Shown in pieces: positions 1 to 7,146 of a stretch of DNA of 10,265 nucleotides. A program made the position numbers and the translations under genes. Source of the DNA: JAVKSL01 sp050744225. GTDB taxonomy: Bacteria > Actinomycetota > Acidimicrobiia > Acidimicrobiales > JAJPHD01. The notes under the pieces were generated by a model. That model saw only the letters and a list, made by a program, of their open reading frames with translations. It was not told the origin of the DNA and did not search any database. Numbering within the stretch: the stretch's first letter is position 1; every line of letters starts with the position of its first letter. The stretch spans positions 1 through 10,265 of the forward strand of contig JBOGGT010000048.1 of NCBI GenBank assembly GCA_050744225.1, given 5' to 3'.

Positions 1-2400
1 GCCATGACCACCGCCGTCCCGGCCACCGCCGCCGTCCCGACCGCCACCGCCGCCGTCCCGGCCACCACCGCCGTCCCGGCCACGACCACCGCCGTCCCGA
101 CCTCCGCCCACACGGCTGCCACCATCCCGACCGCCAAAGCCGCCCGACCCGCCGCCCCCCGACCCGCCGCCCCCCGACCCGCCGCCGCCCGAGCCCGACC
201 CGGAGCCCTCGGCGCCCACCAACGACAGGGACACCTTGCCCTGCGGGTCGATGTCGTCGACCCGGACCTCGACCTCCTGGCCCAGGTCGAGGACGTCCTC
301 GACCCGCTCTACCCGGTGGCCCTGGCCCAGCTTGGAGATGTGCAGCAAGCCGTCCCTGCCCGGCAGGATGTTGACGAAGGCGCCGAACTTGGCGATGTTC
401 ACCACCTTGCCGGGGTAGGTGGCCCCGATGACCGCCGCCGGCGGGTCCAGGATCATCTCGATGCGCTCGCGGGCAGCGTTGACCGCGGTGGCCTCGGTGG
501 CCCCGATGGTCACCGTCCCCACCAGATCGTCGTCGTCGATGTTGATGTCCGCGCCGGTCTCTTGCTGGATGGCGTTGATCATCTTGCCCTTGGGCCCGAT
601 CACCTCGCCGATCTTGTCCAGGGGGATCTCGAAGGTGACGATCTTGGGGGCGTGGTCCTTCACCTCGGGCCGCGGCTCGGCGATGGCGGCGCGCATGACC
701 TCCAGGATCCGCATCCGGGCGTCTCGCGCCTGGTGCAGGGCCTTGCCCAGCACGTCTGCGGGCAGCCCGTCGATCTTGGTGTCCAGCTGCAGCGCGGTCA
801 CGAACTCCGCGGTCCCGGCCACCTTGAAGTCCATGTCCCCGAAGGCATCTTCTGCACCCAGGATGTCGGTGAGGGTGGTGTAGCGGCCCTCGGCGAAGAC
901 CAGCCCCATGGCGATGCCCGCCACCGGGGCCTTGATCGGCACACCCGCGTCCATCAGCGAGAGGGTGGACCCGCACACCGAGGCCATCGAGGTGGAGCCG
1001 TTGGAGGACAACACGTCCGAGACCAGCCGAAGCGTGTAAGGAAACTCCTCCATTGGCGGCACGACCGGGAACAACGCCCGCTCGGCCAGCAGGCCGTGGC
1101 CGATCTCACGCCGCTTGGGCCCGCGCATGAATCCCGTCTCGCCGGTCGAATAAGGAGGGAAGTTGTAGTGGTGCATGTACCGCTTGTTCTCGACCACCCC
1201 GATGGTGTCCAGCAGCTGGTTCATCCGGGGCATGCCGAGGGTGGTCACGTTCAGCACCTGGGTCTCGCCCCGCTGGAACAGGGCCGATCCGTGCGCCGTC
1301 GGCAGGAGGTCCACCTCTGCGGAGAGCTCGCGGATGTCGGTGGTGCCACGCCCGTCGATGCGGATGCCCTCGGTGACTATGCGCCGCCGCACGAGCTGCT
1401 TGGTGAGCGAGCGGATGGCGGCCTTGGCCTCGCGTTCGCGGCCCTCGAGCTCGGGGCGCTCGGCAGCCGCGGCAGCGACGGCGGCCATGACCGCGGCCCC
1501 CGCGGCTTCCAGGGCGGCGGCGCGCTCGGCTTTCCCGGACACCGCGTTCGCCGCGGCCAGGCCAGCATTACCCAAAGAGTTCACCGCCTCCCAGATGTCG
1601 TCGCCGTAGTCCACCTGGGCGACGAAGCTGATCGCCGGCTTGCGCCCGCCCGCCGCGGCCACCAGCTCACGCTGGAGGCCGATCGACTCGGCGATCCAGG
1701 TCTTGGAAGCCTCGAGGCCCTCGGCGATGACCTCCTCGGTCACCTTGGGGGCGCCGGCGGAGTAGTACTCCCAGGCCCGCTCGGTCCCGCCCGCCTCCAC
1801 CATCATGATGGCCACGTCCTGGGCACCGTCGTCGCCGACGACCGCCCTGCCGGCCACCACCAGCTCGAAAGTCGATCCCTCGCCCTCGGCGTAGGTGGCG
1901 TGCGGCAACCACTCCCCGGAGGAGGAGTACGCGATGCGCACCGCCCCGATCGGGCCGTCGAAGGGGATGCCCGAGACCATCAGCGCAGCCGAGGCGGCGT
2001 TGATCGCCAGCACGTCGTGCGGGTTGACCTGGTCGGCGCCAAAGATGGTGGCGACCACGTGGACCTCGTTGCGGAACCCCGAGGGGAACGAAGGCCGCAG
2101 CGGCCGGTCTATGAGCCGGGCGGTGAGGATGGCCTGGTCGGTGGCCCTGCCCTCCCGCCGGAAGAACGACCCGGGGATCTTCCCCGCGGCGTACATCCGC
2201 TCCTCGACGTCCACGGTCAGGGGGAAGAAGTCGATCCCCTCCCTCACGGACTTCGCGGCCGTCGCGGCGGCCAGAACTATGGTGTCACCCAGGCGGGCGA
2301 GGACTGCCCCGTCGGCCTGGCCGGCCAGCTTGCCGGTGGAAAAGGACAGCGTTCGGTCGGTCCCGCTTACGGGACCCGACACTGAGATGGCGTCCGCCAT
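1..2400 (-). CDS. pnp: Polynucleotide phosphorylase (PNPase), 3' end outside window
   Basis: This is the 3'-to-5' phosphorolytic exoribonuclease that degrades mRNA to nucleoside diphosphates as a cytoplasmic trimer; some actinobacterial homologues also make (p)ppGpp-type nucleotides. The frame is open for 800 codons from ATG at 2400, with AGGAG at 2406-2410 six bases upstream. An N-terminal RNase PH domain (motif PLTVDVEERMYAAGKIPGSF) is followed by an alpha-helical linker. The second RNase PH core has FMRGPKRREIGHG near residue 424 and SDVLSSNGSTSMAS near 460-475. A KH domain has its GPKG loop at about 602-605, and an S1 domain spans about 659-726. From about residue 727 the protein is almost only Gly, Ser, Arg and Asp, with repeated GRDGGG-like units, and it is still open at base 1. 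E. coli PNPase is 711 residues, so this tail is an extension. The gene follows rpsO, the conserved order. Confidence 0.97.
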   Translation of the reverse strand, partial: MADAISVSGPVSGTDRTLSFSTGKLAGQADGAVLARLGDTIVLAAATAAKSVREGIDFFPLTVDVEERMYAAGKIPGSFFRREGRATDQAILTARLIDRPLRPSFPSGFRNEVHVVATIFGADQVNPHDVLAINAASAALMVSGIPFDGPIGAVRIAYSSSGEWLPHATYAEGEGSTFELVVAGRAVVGDDGAQDVAIMMVEAGGTERAWEYYSAGAPKVTEEVIAEGLEASKTWIAESIGLQRELVAAAGGRKPAISFVAQVDYGDDIWEAVNSLGNAGLAAANAVSGKAERAAALEAAGAAVMAAVAAAAAERPELEGREREAKAAIRSLTKQLVRRRIVTEGIRIDGRGTTDIRELSAEVDLLPTAHGSALFQRGETQVLNVTTLGMPRMNQLLDTIGVVENKRYMHHYNFPPYSTGETGFMRGPKRREIGHGLLAERALFPVVPPMEEFPYTLRLVSDVLSSNGSTSMASVCGSTLSLMDAGVPIKAPVAGIAMGLVFAEGRYTTLTDILGAEDAFGDMDFKVAGTAEFVTALQLDTKIDGLPADVLGKALHQARDARMRILEVMRAAIAEPRPEVKDHAPKIVTFEIPLDKIGEVIGPKGKMINAIQQETGADINIDDDDLVGTVTIGATEATAVNAARERIEMILDPPAAVIGATYPGKVVNIAKFGAFVNILPGRDGLLHISKLGQGHRVERVEDVLDLGQEVEVRVDDIDPQGKVSLSLVGAEGSGSGSGGGGSGGGGSGGGGSGGFGGRDGGSRVGGGRDGGGRGRDGGGGRDGGGGGRDGGGGRDGGGHG

Positions 2401-2432
2401 GCTCACTCCTGACTAATAGGGCGGTCGCCAAG

Positions 2433-2504
2433 CCAGTTCCCAGTCGTCGAGTACCCAGGATGCCCGCTGAAGGGGCTCCCCGGTGCTCGGCGACTGGCAG
2501 CTGG
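2433..2504 (-). promoter_or_regulatory. Long imperfect hairpin in the rpsO-pnp spacer, candidate RNase III / PNPase autoregulation site
   Basis: Bases 2440-2451 (CCAGTCGTCGAG) pair with 2486-2497 (CTCGGCGACTGG) over 11 of 12 positions. After a 3+3 internal loop, 2433-2436 (CCAG) pair with 2501-2504 (CTGG). The 34-base apical part holds a smaller GGG/CCC hairpin at 2472-2481. On the minus-strand transcript it lies 33 bases upstream of the pnp start, downstream of the rpsO stop. In E. coli a hairpin in the pnp leader is cut by RNase III and PNPase then represses its own mRNA; Streptomyces rpsO-pnp has similar processed intergenic hairpins. The pairing is seen in the sequence; the function is inferred by position. 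Confidence 0.5.
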
Positions 2505-2614
2505 ACGCGGGTGCCGCCAGTGTGGCCAAGGAGAGCATTTCGGGCTCCCCTCGGATTGCAATGCCGATTGAACCGCAGTGGCGACCGGCAGGCCGCCGCC
2601 CGAGCCCGAGATGA

Positions 2615-2872
2615 TCAGCGCCTGATGCCGAGCCGGGCGATGATCGTCCGGTAGCGCTCGACATCGTTGGCCTTCACGTAGTCCAGCAGCCTGCGCCGGC
2701 GCCCGATGAGCTGCATAAGCCCGCGCCGGGTGTGGTGGTCGCCCTTGTGCACCTTGAGGTGCTCGGTCAGGTGGCTGATCCGGCCGCTCAGCAGGGCAAT
2801 CTGCACCTCGGGCGAACCGGTGTCGGTCGGGTGCAGGCGGTGCTCGGCAATCGTGGCGGACTTGTCTGACAT
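2615..2872 (-). CDS. rpsO: 30S ribosomal protein S15
   Basis: This is the primary 16S rRNA-binding protein of the central domain of the small subunit. It has 85 residues, close to the usual 89. Family signatures are present: DTGSPEVQI near residues 17-25, then HLKVHKGDHHTRRGL in the middle (the conserved His/Asp/Arg segment that contacts rRNA), then GRRRRLLDYVK towards the C-terminus. ATG at 2872 is chosen because it gives the canonical N-terminus. An AGAGG-type Shine-Dalgarno lies upstream with rather long spacing (about 11 bases). pnp follows after a 214-base spacer on the same strand, the widespread rpsO-pnp order. Confidence 0.97.
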   Translation of the reverse strand: MSDKSATIAEHRLHPTDTGSPEVQIALLSGRISHLTEHLKVHKGDHHTRRGLMQLIGRRRRLLDYVKANDVERYRTIIARLGIRR

Positions 2873-2950
2873 GCTGGGGGTTACCTCTTGGCGCTGTGTT
2901 GGGGCCGTTGGGCCGGGTGACGGGGCGGAGGCCCCTCGTGCTCGGGGGCC

Positions 2951-2956
2951 ACCTTA
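2951..2956 (-). promoter_or_regulatory. Possible -10 element of the rpsO promoter
   Basis: On the minus strand the hexamer TAAGGT fits the actinobacterial -10 pattern TANNNT and is followed by GG, a common context. It lies 78 bases upstream of the rpsO start, in the divergent gap between rpsO and the arfB-like gene. No convincing -35 is visible. Since arfB separates ribF from rpsO on the other strand, rpsO plausibly needs its own promoter here. Confidence 0.3.
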
Positions 2957-3060
2957 GCAGCCCCAGCAGCGCCCTCGCTACGCTCGCGGTGGTGGACCCA
3001 GATGTCGCCGGGCCGCAGCCCGGGTCCGAGACTGGGCCCCAGGCTCCGCACGACCTGCTC

Positions 3061-3462
3061 GTGGTGACGAGCATCCTGTCGATCCCCCTGGCCGAGCTCG
3101 CTTGGCGCTACTCCACCAGCGGTGGTCCCGGTGGCCAGCACGCCAACCGCTCGGCGACCCGCGCCGAGGTCCGCTGGGACGTCAGCGCCTCGCCGTCGCT
3201 GAGCCCCCTACAGCGATCCCGGCTGCTGGCCCGCCTCGGCCCCGTGGCGAGCGCGACCTCAGGCGCCGAGCGGTCCCAGTACCGCAACCGCGAGCTCGCC
3301 CTGGACCAGCTCCGGGCCAAGCTGGCAGCCGCCCTCGCGGTCGAGCGTCCCAGGCGCCCCACACGGCCGACCCAGGGCTCGCGCGAGCGCCGCCTGCAGG
3401 CCAAGCGCCGCCAGGCGAGGTTGAAAGCGGATCGCCGAGGTTTGTCCGCCGACGACAATTAA
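3061..3462 (+). CDS. arfB: ArfB/YaeJ-type ribosome-rescue peptidyl-tRNA hydrolase (GGQ domain)
   Basis: Enzymes of this family enter stalled ribosomes that lack a stop codon in the A site and hydrolyse the peptidyl-tRNA. From GTG 3061 the protein has 133 residues (E. coli ArfB has 140). It starts with the family's ILSIPLAEL strand, then SGGPGGQHANRSATRAEVRW. The catalytic GGQ is at residues 24-26. The C-terminus is strongly basic (RPTRPTQGSRERRLQAKRR), as expected for the tail that inserts into the mRNA entry channel. Starts further upstream (GTG 2896, 2989, 2992) would add an N-terminus not seen in the family; GTG 3064 is equally possible. No clear Shine-Dalgarno is visible. The stop lies 26 bases from the converging ribF stop, and no T-tailed terminator was found between them. 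The plus-strand position between rpsO and ribF is unusual. Confidence 0.88.
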   Translation: MVTSILSIPLAELAWRYSTSGGPGGQHANRSATRAEVRWDVSASPSLSPLQRSRLLARLGPVASATSGAERSQYRNRELALDQLRAKLAAALAVERPRRPTRPTQGSRERRLQAKRRQARLKADRRGLSADDN

Positions 3463-3488
3463 TAGAAGTAATTTGAGCCAGCGGCGCG

Positions 3489-4472
3489 TCACCCGCCGTG
3501 CCCACCCACGTCAGATGATGCCCCCAGCAAGACCCGCGCCTCACTCACGTCGGCGCGCATCTGGGCGACCAACCCCTCGGTGGTCTCGAAGCGCCGCTCC
3601 TCGCGCAGGCGGACGGCGAAGCGGACCCTGGCCGGCTCCCTGTACAGGTTGCCGTCGAAGTCGATCAGGTGAGCCTCGACCAGGGGCTGGGCTTGGGAGT
3701 AGAAGGTGGGGCGGCGCCCGACCGAGATCGCGCTGGCGTGTCGGGATCCGTCGGGGCGGAGGTACCAGCCGGCGTAGATGCCGTCCGCAGGGAGCGCGAC
3801 GTCGTCCGGGACCTTGACGTTGGCGGTTGGACAGCCGAGCAGTGCGCCGCCCCGGCGGTCCCCGCGCACCACCGGCCCGCGGACCTCGTGCAAGCGGCCG
3901 AGTAGGGAGGCGGCCCCTTCGACCTCCCCCGCCGCGAGCAGGGTCCTGATCCGGGTGGACGACACCGGATCGTCCTGACCGGCGCCGAGCAGCTCAAGGC
4001 CCATTACCTCAAAGCCCGACTCCGCCCCCATTGCTTCGAGCAGGGCGACGTTGCCCTGGCGCCGGTGCCCGAAGTGGAAGTCGGCGCCGACCACCACGGC
4101 TCGGGCGCCCAGCTCGCCGACCAGGACCCGGCTCACGAAGTCCCGCGCCGACTCGGTCGAGCGGGCCAAGTCGAAGGTGACCACGTAGGTCAGCAGAACT
4201 CCGGCTGCAGCCAGCAGCTCCAGGCGTTGGTCGAGATCCGTGAGCAGGCGGGGCGCGGAGTCGGGCCTGACCACCGTGGCGGGGTGGCGGTCAAAGGTAA
4301 CCACGGTGGGAACCAGGCCCCGCGTGCCCGCAAGCTCGCGCACCGCGTCTATGACCGCCCGGTGTCCGGTGTGGACGCCGTCGAAGGCCCCGATGGTCAG
4401 AGCGGTCCCCGCGCCGGGTTGCTCCGTCCCGGATCGGTGCCCCTCGCCGCCACCCTCGGTGATCACCTCCAT
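3489..4472 (-). CDS. ribF: Bifunctional riboflavin kinase / FMN adenylyltransferase (FAD synthetase)
   Basis: RibF converts riboflavin to FMN and then to FAD in the cytoplasm. The product has 327 residues, a normal length. The N-terminal nucleotidyltransferase module carries TIGAFDGVHTGHRAVI (HxGH-type motif), VVVGADFHFGHRRQGN and VSSTRIR. The C-terminal riboflavin kinase module has GGALLGCPTANVKVP, DGIYAGW, GRRPTF and VEAHLIDFDGNLY. ATG 4472 is the best start, although its Shine-Dalgarno is weak (GGGCGG directly upstream) and GTG 4466 is an alternative. The frame stays open further upstream, but that part is antisense to the VOC gene and is not part of RibF. ribF commonly lies between truB and rpsO; here truB is absent and arfB intervenes. 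Confidence 0.95.
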   Translation of the reverse strand: MEVITEGGGEGHRSGTEQPGAGTALTIGAFDGVHTGHRAVIDAVRELAGTRGLVPTVVTFDRHPATVVRPDSAPRLLTDLDQRLELLAAAGVLLTYVVTFDLARSTESARDFVSRVLVGELGARAVVVGADFHFGHRRQGNVALLEAMGAESGFEVMGLELLGAGQDDPVSSTRIRTLLAAGEVEGAASLLGRLHEVRGPVVRGDRRGGALLGCPTANVKVPDDVALPADGIYAGWYLRPDGSRHASAISVGRRPTFYSQAQPLVEAHLIDFDGNLYREPARVRFAVRLREERRFETTEGLVAQMRADVSEARVLLGASSDVGGHGG

Positions 4473-4532
4473 CCGCCCTGAGGCTACCGCCCGCCGGGCA
4501 CTCGAACCGGTCTCGCGGGCCAACGGGTCGGA

Positions 4533-4538
4533 TATCGT
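4533..4538 (+). promoter_or_regulatory. Possible -10 element for the VOC-DUF1697-lipoprotein operon
   Basis: TATCGT in the 90-base ribF/VOC divergent gap fits TANNNT and would start transcription about 17 bases ahead of the ATG at 4563. That transcript would still include the strong AAGGAG at 4551-4556. No good -35 hexamer was found, so this is a weak call. Confidence 0.22.
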
Positions 4539-4562
4539 TACGACATAGGAAAGGAGCAATCG

Positions 4563-5342
4563 ATGACCACGCGTGACCCCACCCCCACCGGCACCCCCTG
4601 CTGGGCCGACCTGTGGACCTCCGACGTCGGGTCCAGCCGCCTCTTCTACGCCGAGCTGCTCGGCTGGGAGCCCGCCGAACCCGATCCCAACTACGGCGGC
4701 TACTTCAACTTTGCCCGCCAAGGGACCTGGACCGCCGGCTGCATGGGCGACATGGGCGATATGAAGGCCGACGACACCTGGAAGCCCTACCTGGCCACCA
4801 GGGACCTTGCCCAGACCACCGAGGCGGCCCGGGCCGCCGGCGCGCAGGTGGTAGTCCCCGCAATGCCGGTGGGAGACCTCGGCGTCCAGGGCGTGCTCGT
4901 CGATCCGACGGGCGCGGCGGTGGGGGTCTGGCAGGCTGGAGAATGGCCTGGCTTCGCCGTGGTGGAAGAGCCCGGCGCCCCGAGCTGGTTCGAGCTCCAC
5001 ACCCGTGACTACGCAGGGGCGATCGCTTTCTACCGGGAGGTCTTCGGCTTCGAAGTGACTGCCGTCAGCGACACTGACGAGTTCCGCTACAGCACGCTCC
5101 GCCTGCCCGGAACAGGCCTTGAGGTGGCGGGTGTCCTCGACCACAGCAAAGCGCTCACCGAGGCAGAGACGTCCTATTGGGTCATCTACTGGGAGGTCGA
5201 CAACGTCGATGCCGCGGTCTCAAAGCTGCAGGAGCTGGGTGGCACCGTGTCGATGGGAGCCACCGCGACGCCGTATGGGCGCCTCGCGGTCGTGGCCGAC
5301 CCCAATGGCGCCCGGTTCGCGCTCCGCGGCACCGGAGATTGA
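4563..5342 (+). CDS. Two-domain VOC (glyoxalase-fold) protein, Cfp30B-like
   Basis: This 259-residue protein contains two tandem vicinal-oxygen-chelate modules. The first (about residues 10-125) runs from GTPCWADLWTSDVGSSRLFY to VLVDPTGAAVGVWQAGEW. The second (about 137-257) runs from PSWFELHTRDYAGAIAFYRE to VVADPNGARFALRGTG. The layout and the DPTGAAVGVWQA block match my memory of the mycobacterial 27-kDa antigen Cfp30B (Rv0577) group. The substrate is unknown, and classic glyoxalase I metal ligands are not obvious, so no reaction is assigned. ATG 4563 has AAGGAG at 4551-4556 with a 6-base spacer, the best translation signal in the window. The next gene begins 9 bases after this stop, so the two are very likely cotranscribed. 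Confidence 0.9.
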   Translation: MTTRDPTPTGTPCWADLWTSDVGSSRLFYAELLGWEPAEPDPNYGGYFNFARQGTWTAGCMGDMGDMKADDTWKPYLATRDLAQTTEAARAAGAQVVVPAMPVGDLGVQGVLVDPTGAAVGVWQAGEWPGFAVVEEPGAPSWFELHTRDYAGAIAFYREVFGFEVTAVSDTDEFRYSTLRLPGTGLEVAGVLDHSKALTEAETSYWVIYWEVDNVDAAVSKLQELGGTVSMGATATPYGRLAVVADPNGARFALRGTGD

Positions 5343-5351
5343 TCCGGCGGC

Positions 5352-5939
5352 GTGACCCGCTACGTGGCGCTCCTGCGAGCGGTCAACGTCGGGGGCCGCA
5401 AGCTCCCGATGGCCGATTTGCGTACCGTGCTCGACCGAGCGGGATATGCCGAGGCCAGAACTTACATCCAGAGCGGGAATATCGTCTTCTCCGCTGCTGA
5501 GAGTGACGCAGCGGGCCTGGAGGCCGAGCTCGACGCCCTGATCCAGGCCGAGTTCGGGCTGGCCGTGGACACCGTCGTCGTCGCGCAGGACACCCTCGCC
5601 GGGGTCGCGGCTGAGAACCCCTACGCCCTGGCGGCCCAGACACAGCCCAAGAGCGTCCACGTGGTCTTCACCCGTGGCGCCCTGGACGCCGCCGCCGTCG
5701 AGCGCGTGGCTGGCGCGGAGCGCGAGGCGCGAGCCAGAGGAAGCTCCGACGCGGCCACCGTCATGGGCTCGGTGATCTACCTCCACACCCCCGAAGGGCT
5801 CGGCAACAGCGAGCTCGCTGCCCGCCTCGGTCGTGGGGGCAAGAAGGCGCCCGTCGGCACGGCGCGCAACTGGCGAACCGTGGAGACACTCCTGGCAATG
5901 TGTGCGGAGCCGCCCAGGGTAAACTACGACATCCAATAG
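5352..5939 (+). CDS. DUF1697 family protein
   Basis: The 195-residue product matches the DUF1697 family, whose role is unknown. Hallmarks are YVALLRAVNVGG at the N-terminus, MADLRTVLDRAGY, then the strongly conserved TYIQSGNIVFS near residues 37-47, and ARNWRTVETL near the C-terminus (about 176-185). GTG 5352 is chosen because it puts the family's N-terminal strand at the start and lies 9 bases after the VOC stop, with GGCGG just upstream; translational coupling is likely. The last residues after CAEPP look unconserved. Cytoplasmic: no signal peptide or membrane segment. Confidence 0.9.
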   Translation: MTRYVALLRAVNVGGRKLPMADLRTVLDRAGYAEARTYIQSGNIVFSAAESDAAGLEAELDALIQAEFGLAVDTVVVAQDTLAGVAAENPYALAAQTQPKSVHVVFTRGALDAAAVERVAGAEREARARGSSDAATVMGSVIYLHTPEGLGNSELAARLGRGGKKAPVGTARNWRTVETLLAMCAEPPRVNYDIQ

Positions 5940-5960
5940 AGCACGAAGGGAGCCTGAGAC

Positions 5961-5990
5961 ATGGCCCGGTCAAAGAGCTGGTTAGCGTGA
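5961..5990 (+). CDS. Nine-codon leader ORF (MARSKSWLA) ahead of the lipoprotein gene, or its interrupted true start
   Basis: ATG 5961 has AAGGGAG at 5946-5952, eight bases upstream, which is much better than any signal in front of the lipoprotein GTG at 5994. It reads nine codons and stops at TGA 5988-5990, three bases before that GTG and in the same reading frame. Two readings fit. It may be a tiny upstream ORF that feeds ribosomes to the GTG by termination-reinitiation. Alternatively it is the original N-terminus (basic n-region with R3 and K5) cut off by a nonsense mutation or sequencing error at the TGA. The pattern is seen directly; its function is inferred. Confidence 0.4.
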   Translation: MARSKSWLA

Positions 5991-5993
5991 GTC

Positions 5994-7022
5994 GTGGCTC
6001 CGTGGCTGCATAGGACGGGGCTTTGCGCCATCGCGCCGGCCGCGTTCCTGACGGCGGGTTGCGGCGCCAGCGCCCCCGGCCCGGCGACTACGCCTGCCCC
6101 GGGTGTTGCGGTCGCCAACGCGCTCCCTACCCTACCGCCGGGAGCGCCCGACCCTGGGCCGTCAGGGTTCTGTGCACAGGGAGTTTCGAGGATTCCGAAG
6201 CAGCGACTGAGCAGCGACTTCCACGCCGTCGCAGCCTACCAATGCCTCCAGCGCGAGGAGATGATCCCCGGACGCGGTCAGTGGACCGTCGAAGTCGAAC
6301 AAAAGGCCACCACCGGACTGGGTCCCCTCGTCAGCGCCCTGGCGCAGCCCGACTCGAAACCCCCCGGCCCGGGTGTGGCCTGTGCGGCATATGCCGACCT
6401 TGCCGTACCACTTGCCCTGGAGGACCGAAGCGGCAGGCTGGTGCAGCCGGTGGTCCCCAGAGACGAGTGCGGTCACATCCGGACCCAGTTCTCTGAGGCC
6501 AGCCAGCAACTGGACTGGACCACAATCAGCAGCCGGCTCGTCCACCAAAACGAGACCGAAGCCGAGGTGCTGAGCGGGTGCGGGCCCGCCTACAAGGACC
6601 TCTTCTACCTCTATGCCGCTCAACTGCAACCCGCCCGCACCGTTGGCGCGATCGCCGGTCATCCAGCCAAACTGAGCATCTGCGTCTTCCGGGACGATCC
6701 GACGACCATCGGTCCCGGCGCGGTCGGAAACTTCGTAACCGGGGGCACCGTCACCGGATCCACCGAGAGTGCCATCCTCACAGGAATCAGCGGTATGAGG
6801 GCCTCTGTGGGCTGTTCCCGAAGCCACCCGGAGTTCGCCGTCATCTCGGGACCTGGAGGGCAGCCGAACACCCTCGTCGAGCTGGGCGGGTGCGACCGGG
6901 TGTTGCGGGTCAGCGACGTCATCGACAAGGCCGCCAGGACTGCACGCGAGCAGGACGAGATCGGCCAAGCCACGCCAAAAGCCATCACGCTGATCAAGCA
7001 GGTCGTGCCTTCCGCCAGTTGA
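5994..7022 (+). CDS. Putative secreted lipoprotein, unknown function, cysteine-rich
   Basis: This 342-residue protein has a lipoprotein signal peptide: basic H6-R7, hydrophobic stretch 8-22, and lipobox LTAGC with Cys23 as the expected lipidation site. A Pro/Ala/Gly-rich linker covers about 24-57. The rest has eight further cysteines (contexts GFCAQ, YQCLQ, VACAA, DECGH, SGCGP, SICVF, VGCSR, GGCDR), enough for four disulfides in the oxidising envelope. No domain was recognised. The spacing of the last three cysteines loosely recalls actinobacterial surface lipoproteins that end in CxYR...CP...GCxxV, but this is a weak memory-based comparison. GTG 5994 is the first possible start after the in-frame TGA 5988-5990. 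It lacks its own Shine-Dalgarno, so it may depend on coupling to the leader ORF. Probably last gene of the VOC-DUF1697 operon. Confidence 0.8.
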   Translation: MAPWLHRTGLCAIAPAAFLTAGCGASAPGPATTPAPGVAVANALPTLPPGAPDPGPSGFCAQGVSRIPKQRLSSDFHAVAAYQCLQREEMIPGRGQWTVEVEQKATTGLGPLVSALAQPDSKPPGPGVACAAYADLAVPLALEDRSGRLVQPVVPRDECGHIRTQFSEASQQLDWTTISSRLVHQNETEAEVLSGCGPAYKDLFYLYAAQLQPARTVGAIAGHPAKLSICVFRDDPTTIGPGAVGNFVTGGTVTGSTESAILTGISGMRASVGCSRSHPEFAVISGPGGQPNTLVELGGCDRVLRVSDVIDKAARTAREQDEIGQATPKAITLIKQVVPSAS

Positions 7023-7048
7023 CCCGGCGCCCGGGCACCTCTAGCCCG

Positions 7049-7068
7049 GCCCCTGCGGATCAAGGGGC
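7049..7068 (+). terminator. Small GC hairpin after the lipoprotein gene
   Basis: GCCCCT (7049-7054) pairs perfectly with AGGGGC (7063-7068) around an 8-base loop, 26 bases after the lipoprotein stop. There is no T tract, so it would be an actinobacterial-type terminator without a U tail or simply a 3'-end stabiliser. Confidence 0.28.
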
Positions 7069-7146
7069 AGCAGCCTTCGAGGTGGCTGCACCAAACTGGC
7101 TGGTGGTGTCGGGCCTGGCCGGCCATCGCTGAGAGCTGGCAACCAG

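Noticed and set aside
4..2385. A 793-codon plus-strand open frame across the left end
   Set aside because: It is the exact codon-aligned antisense of pnp. In GC-rich genes with G/C third positions the opposite strand rarely holds stops, and the translation is a low-complexity Ala/Pro/Gly/His product with no family features.
2896..3060. Longer N-terminus for the arfB-like protein from GTG 2896
   Set aside because: The family fold starts at ILSIPLAEL. The upstream residues are unconserved-looking, and this start lies only 24 bases from the rpsO start in the divergent promoter region.
4473..5144. N-terminal extension of ribF to give a 551-residue protein
   Set aside because: The extra part is antisense to the VOC gene and has no RibF-like sequence. 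RibF motifs begin just after ATG 4472 and the resulting 327 residues match the family length.
5220..5936. 238-codon minus-strand frame opposite the VOC and DUF1697 genes
   Set aside because: Shadow of two clearly recognised plus-strand genes; its translation shows no domain and is rich in residues typical of antisense frames.
6162..6968. 268-codon minus-strand frame opposite the lipoprotein gene
   Set aside because: The plus frame has a lipobox and patterned cysteines, whereas the minus reading has neither a start signal nor a recognised motif.
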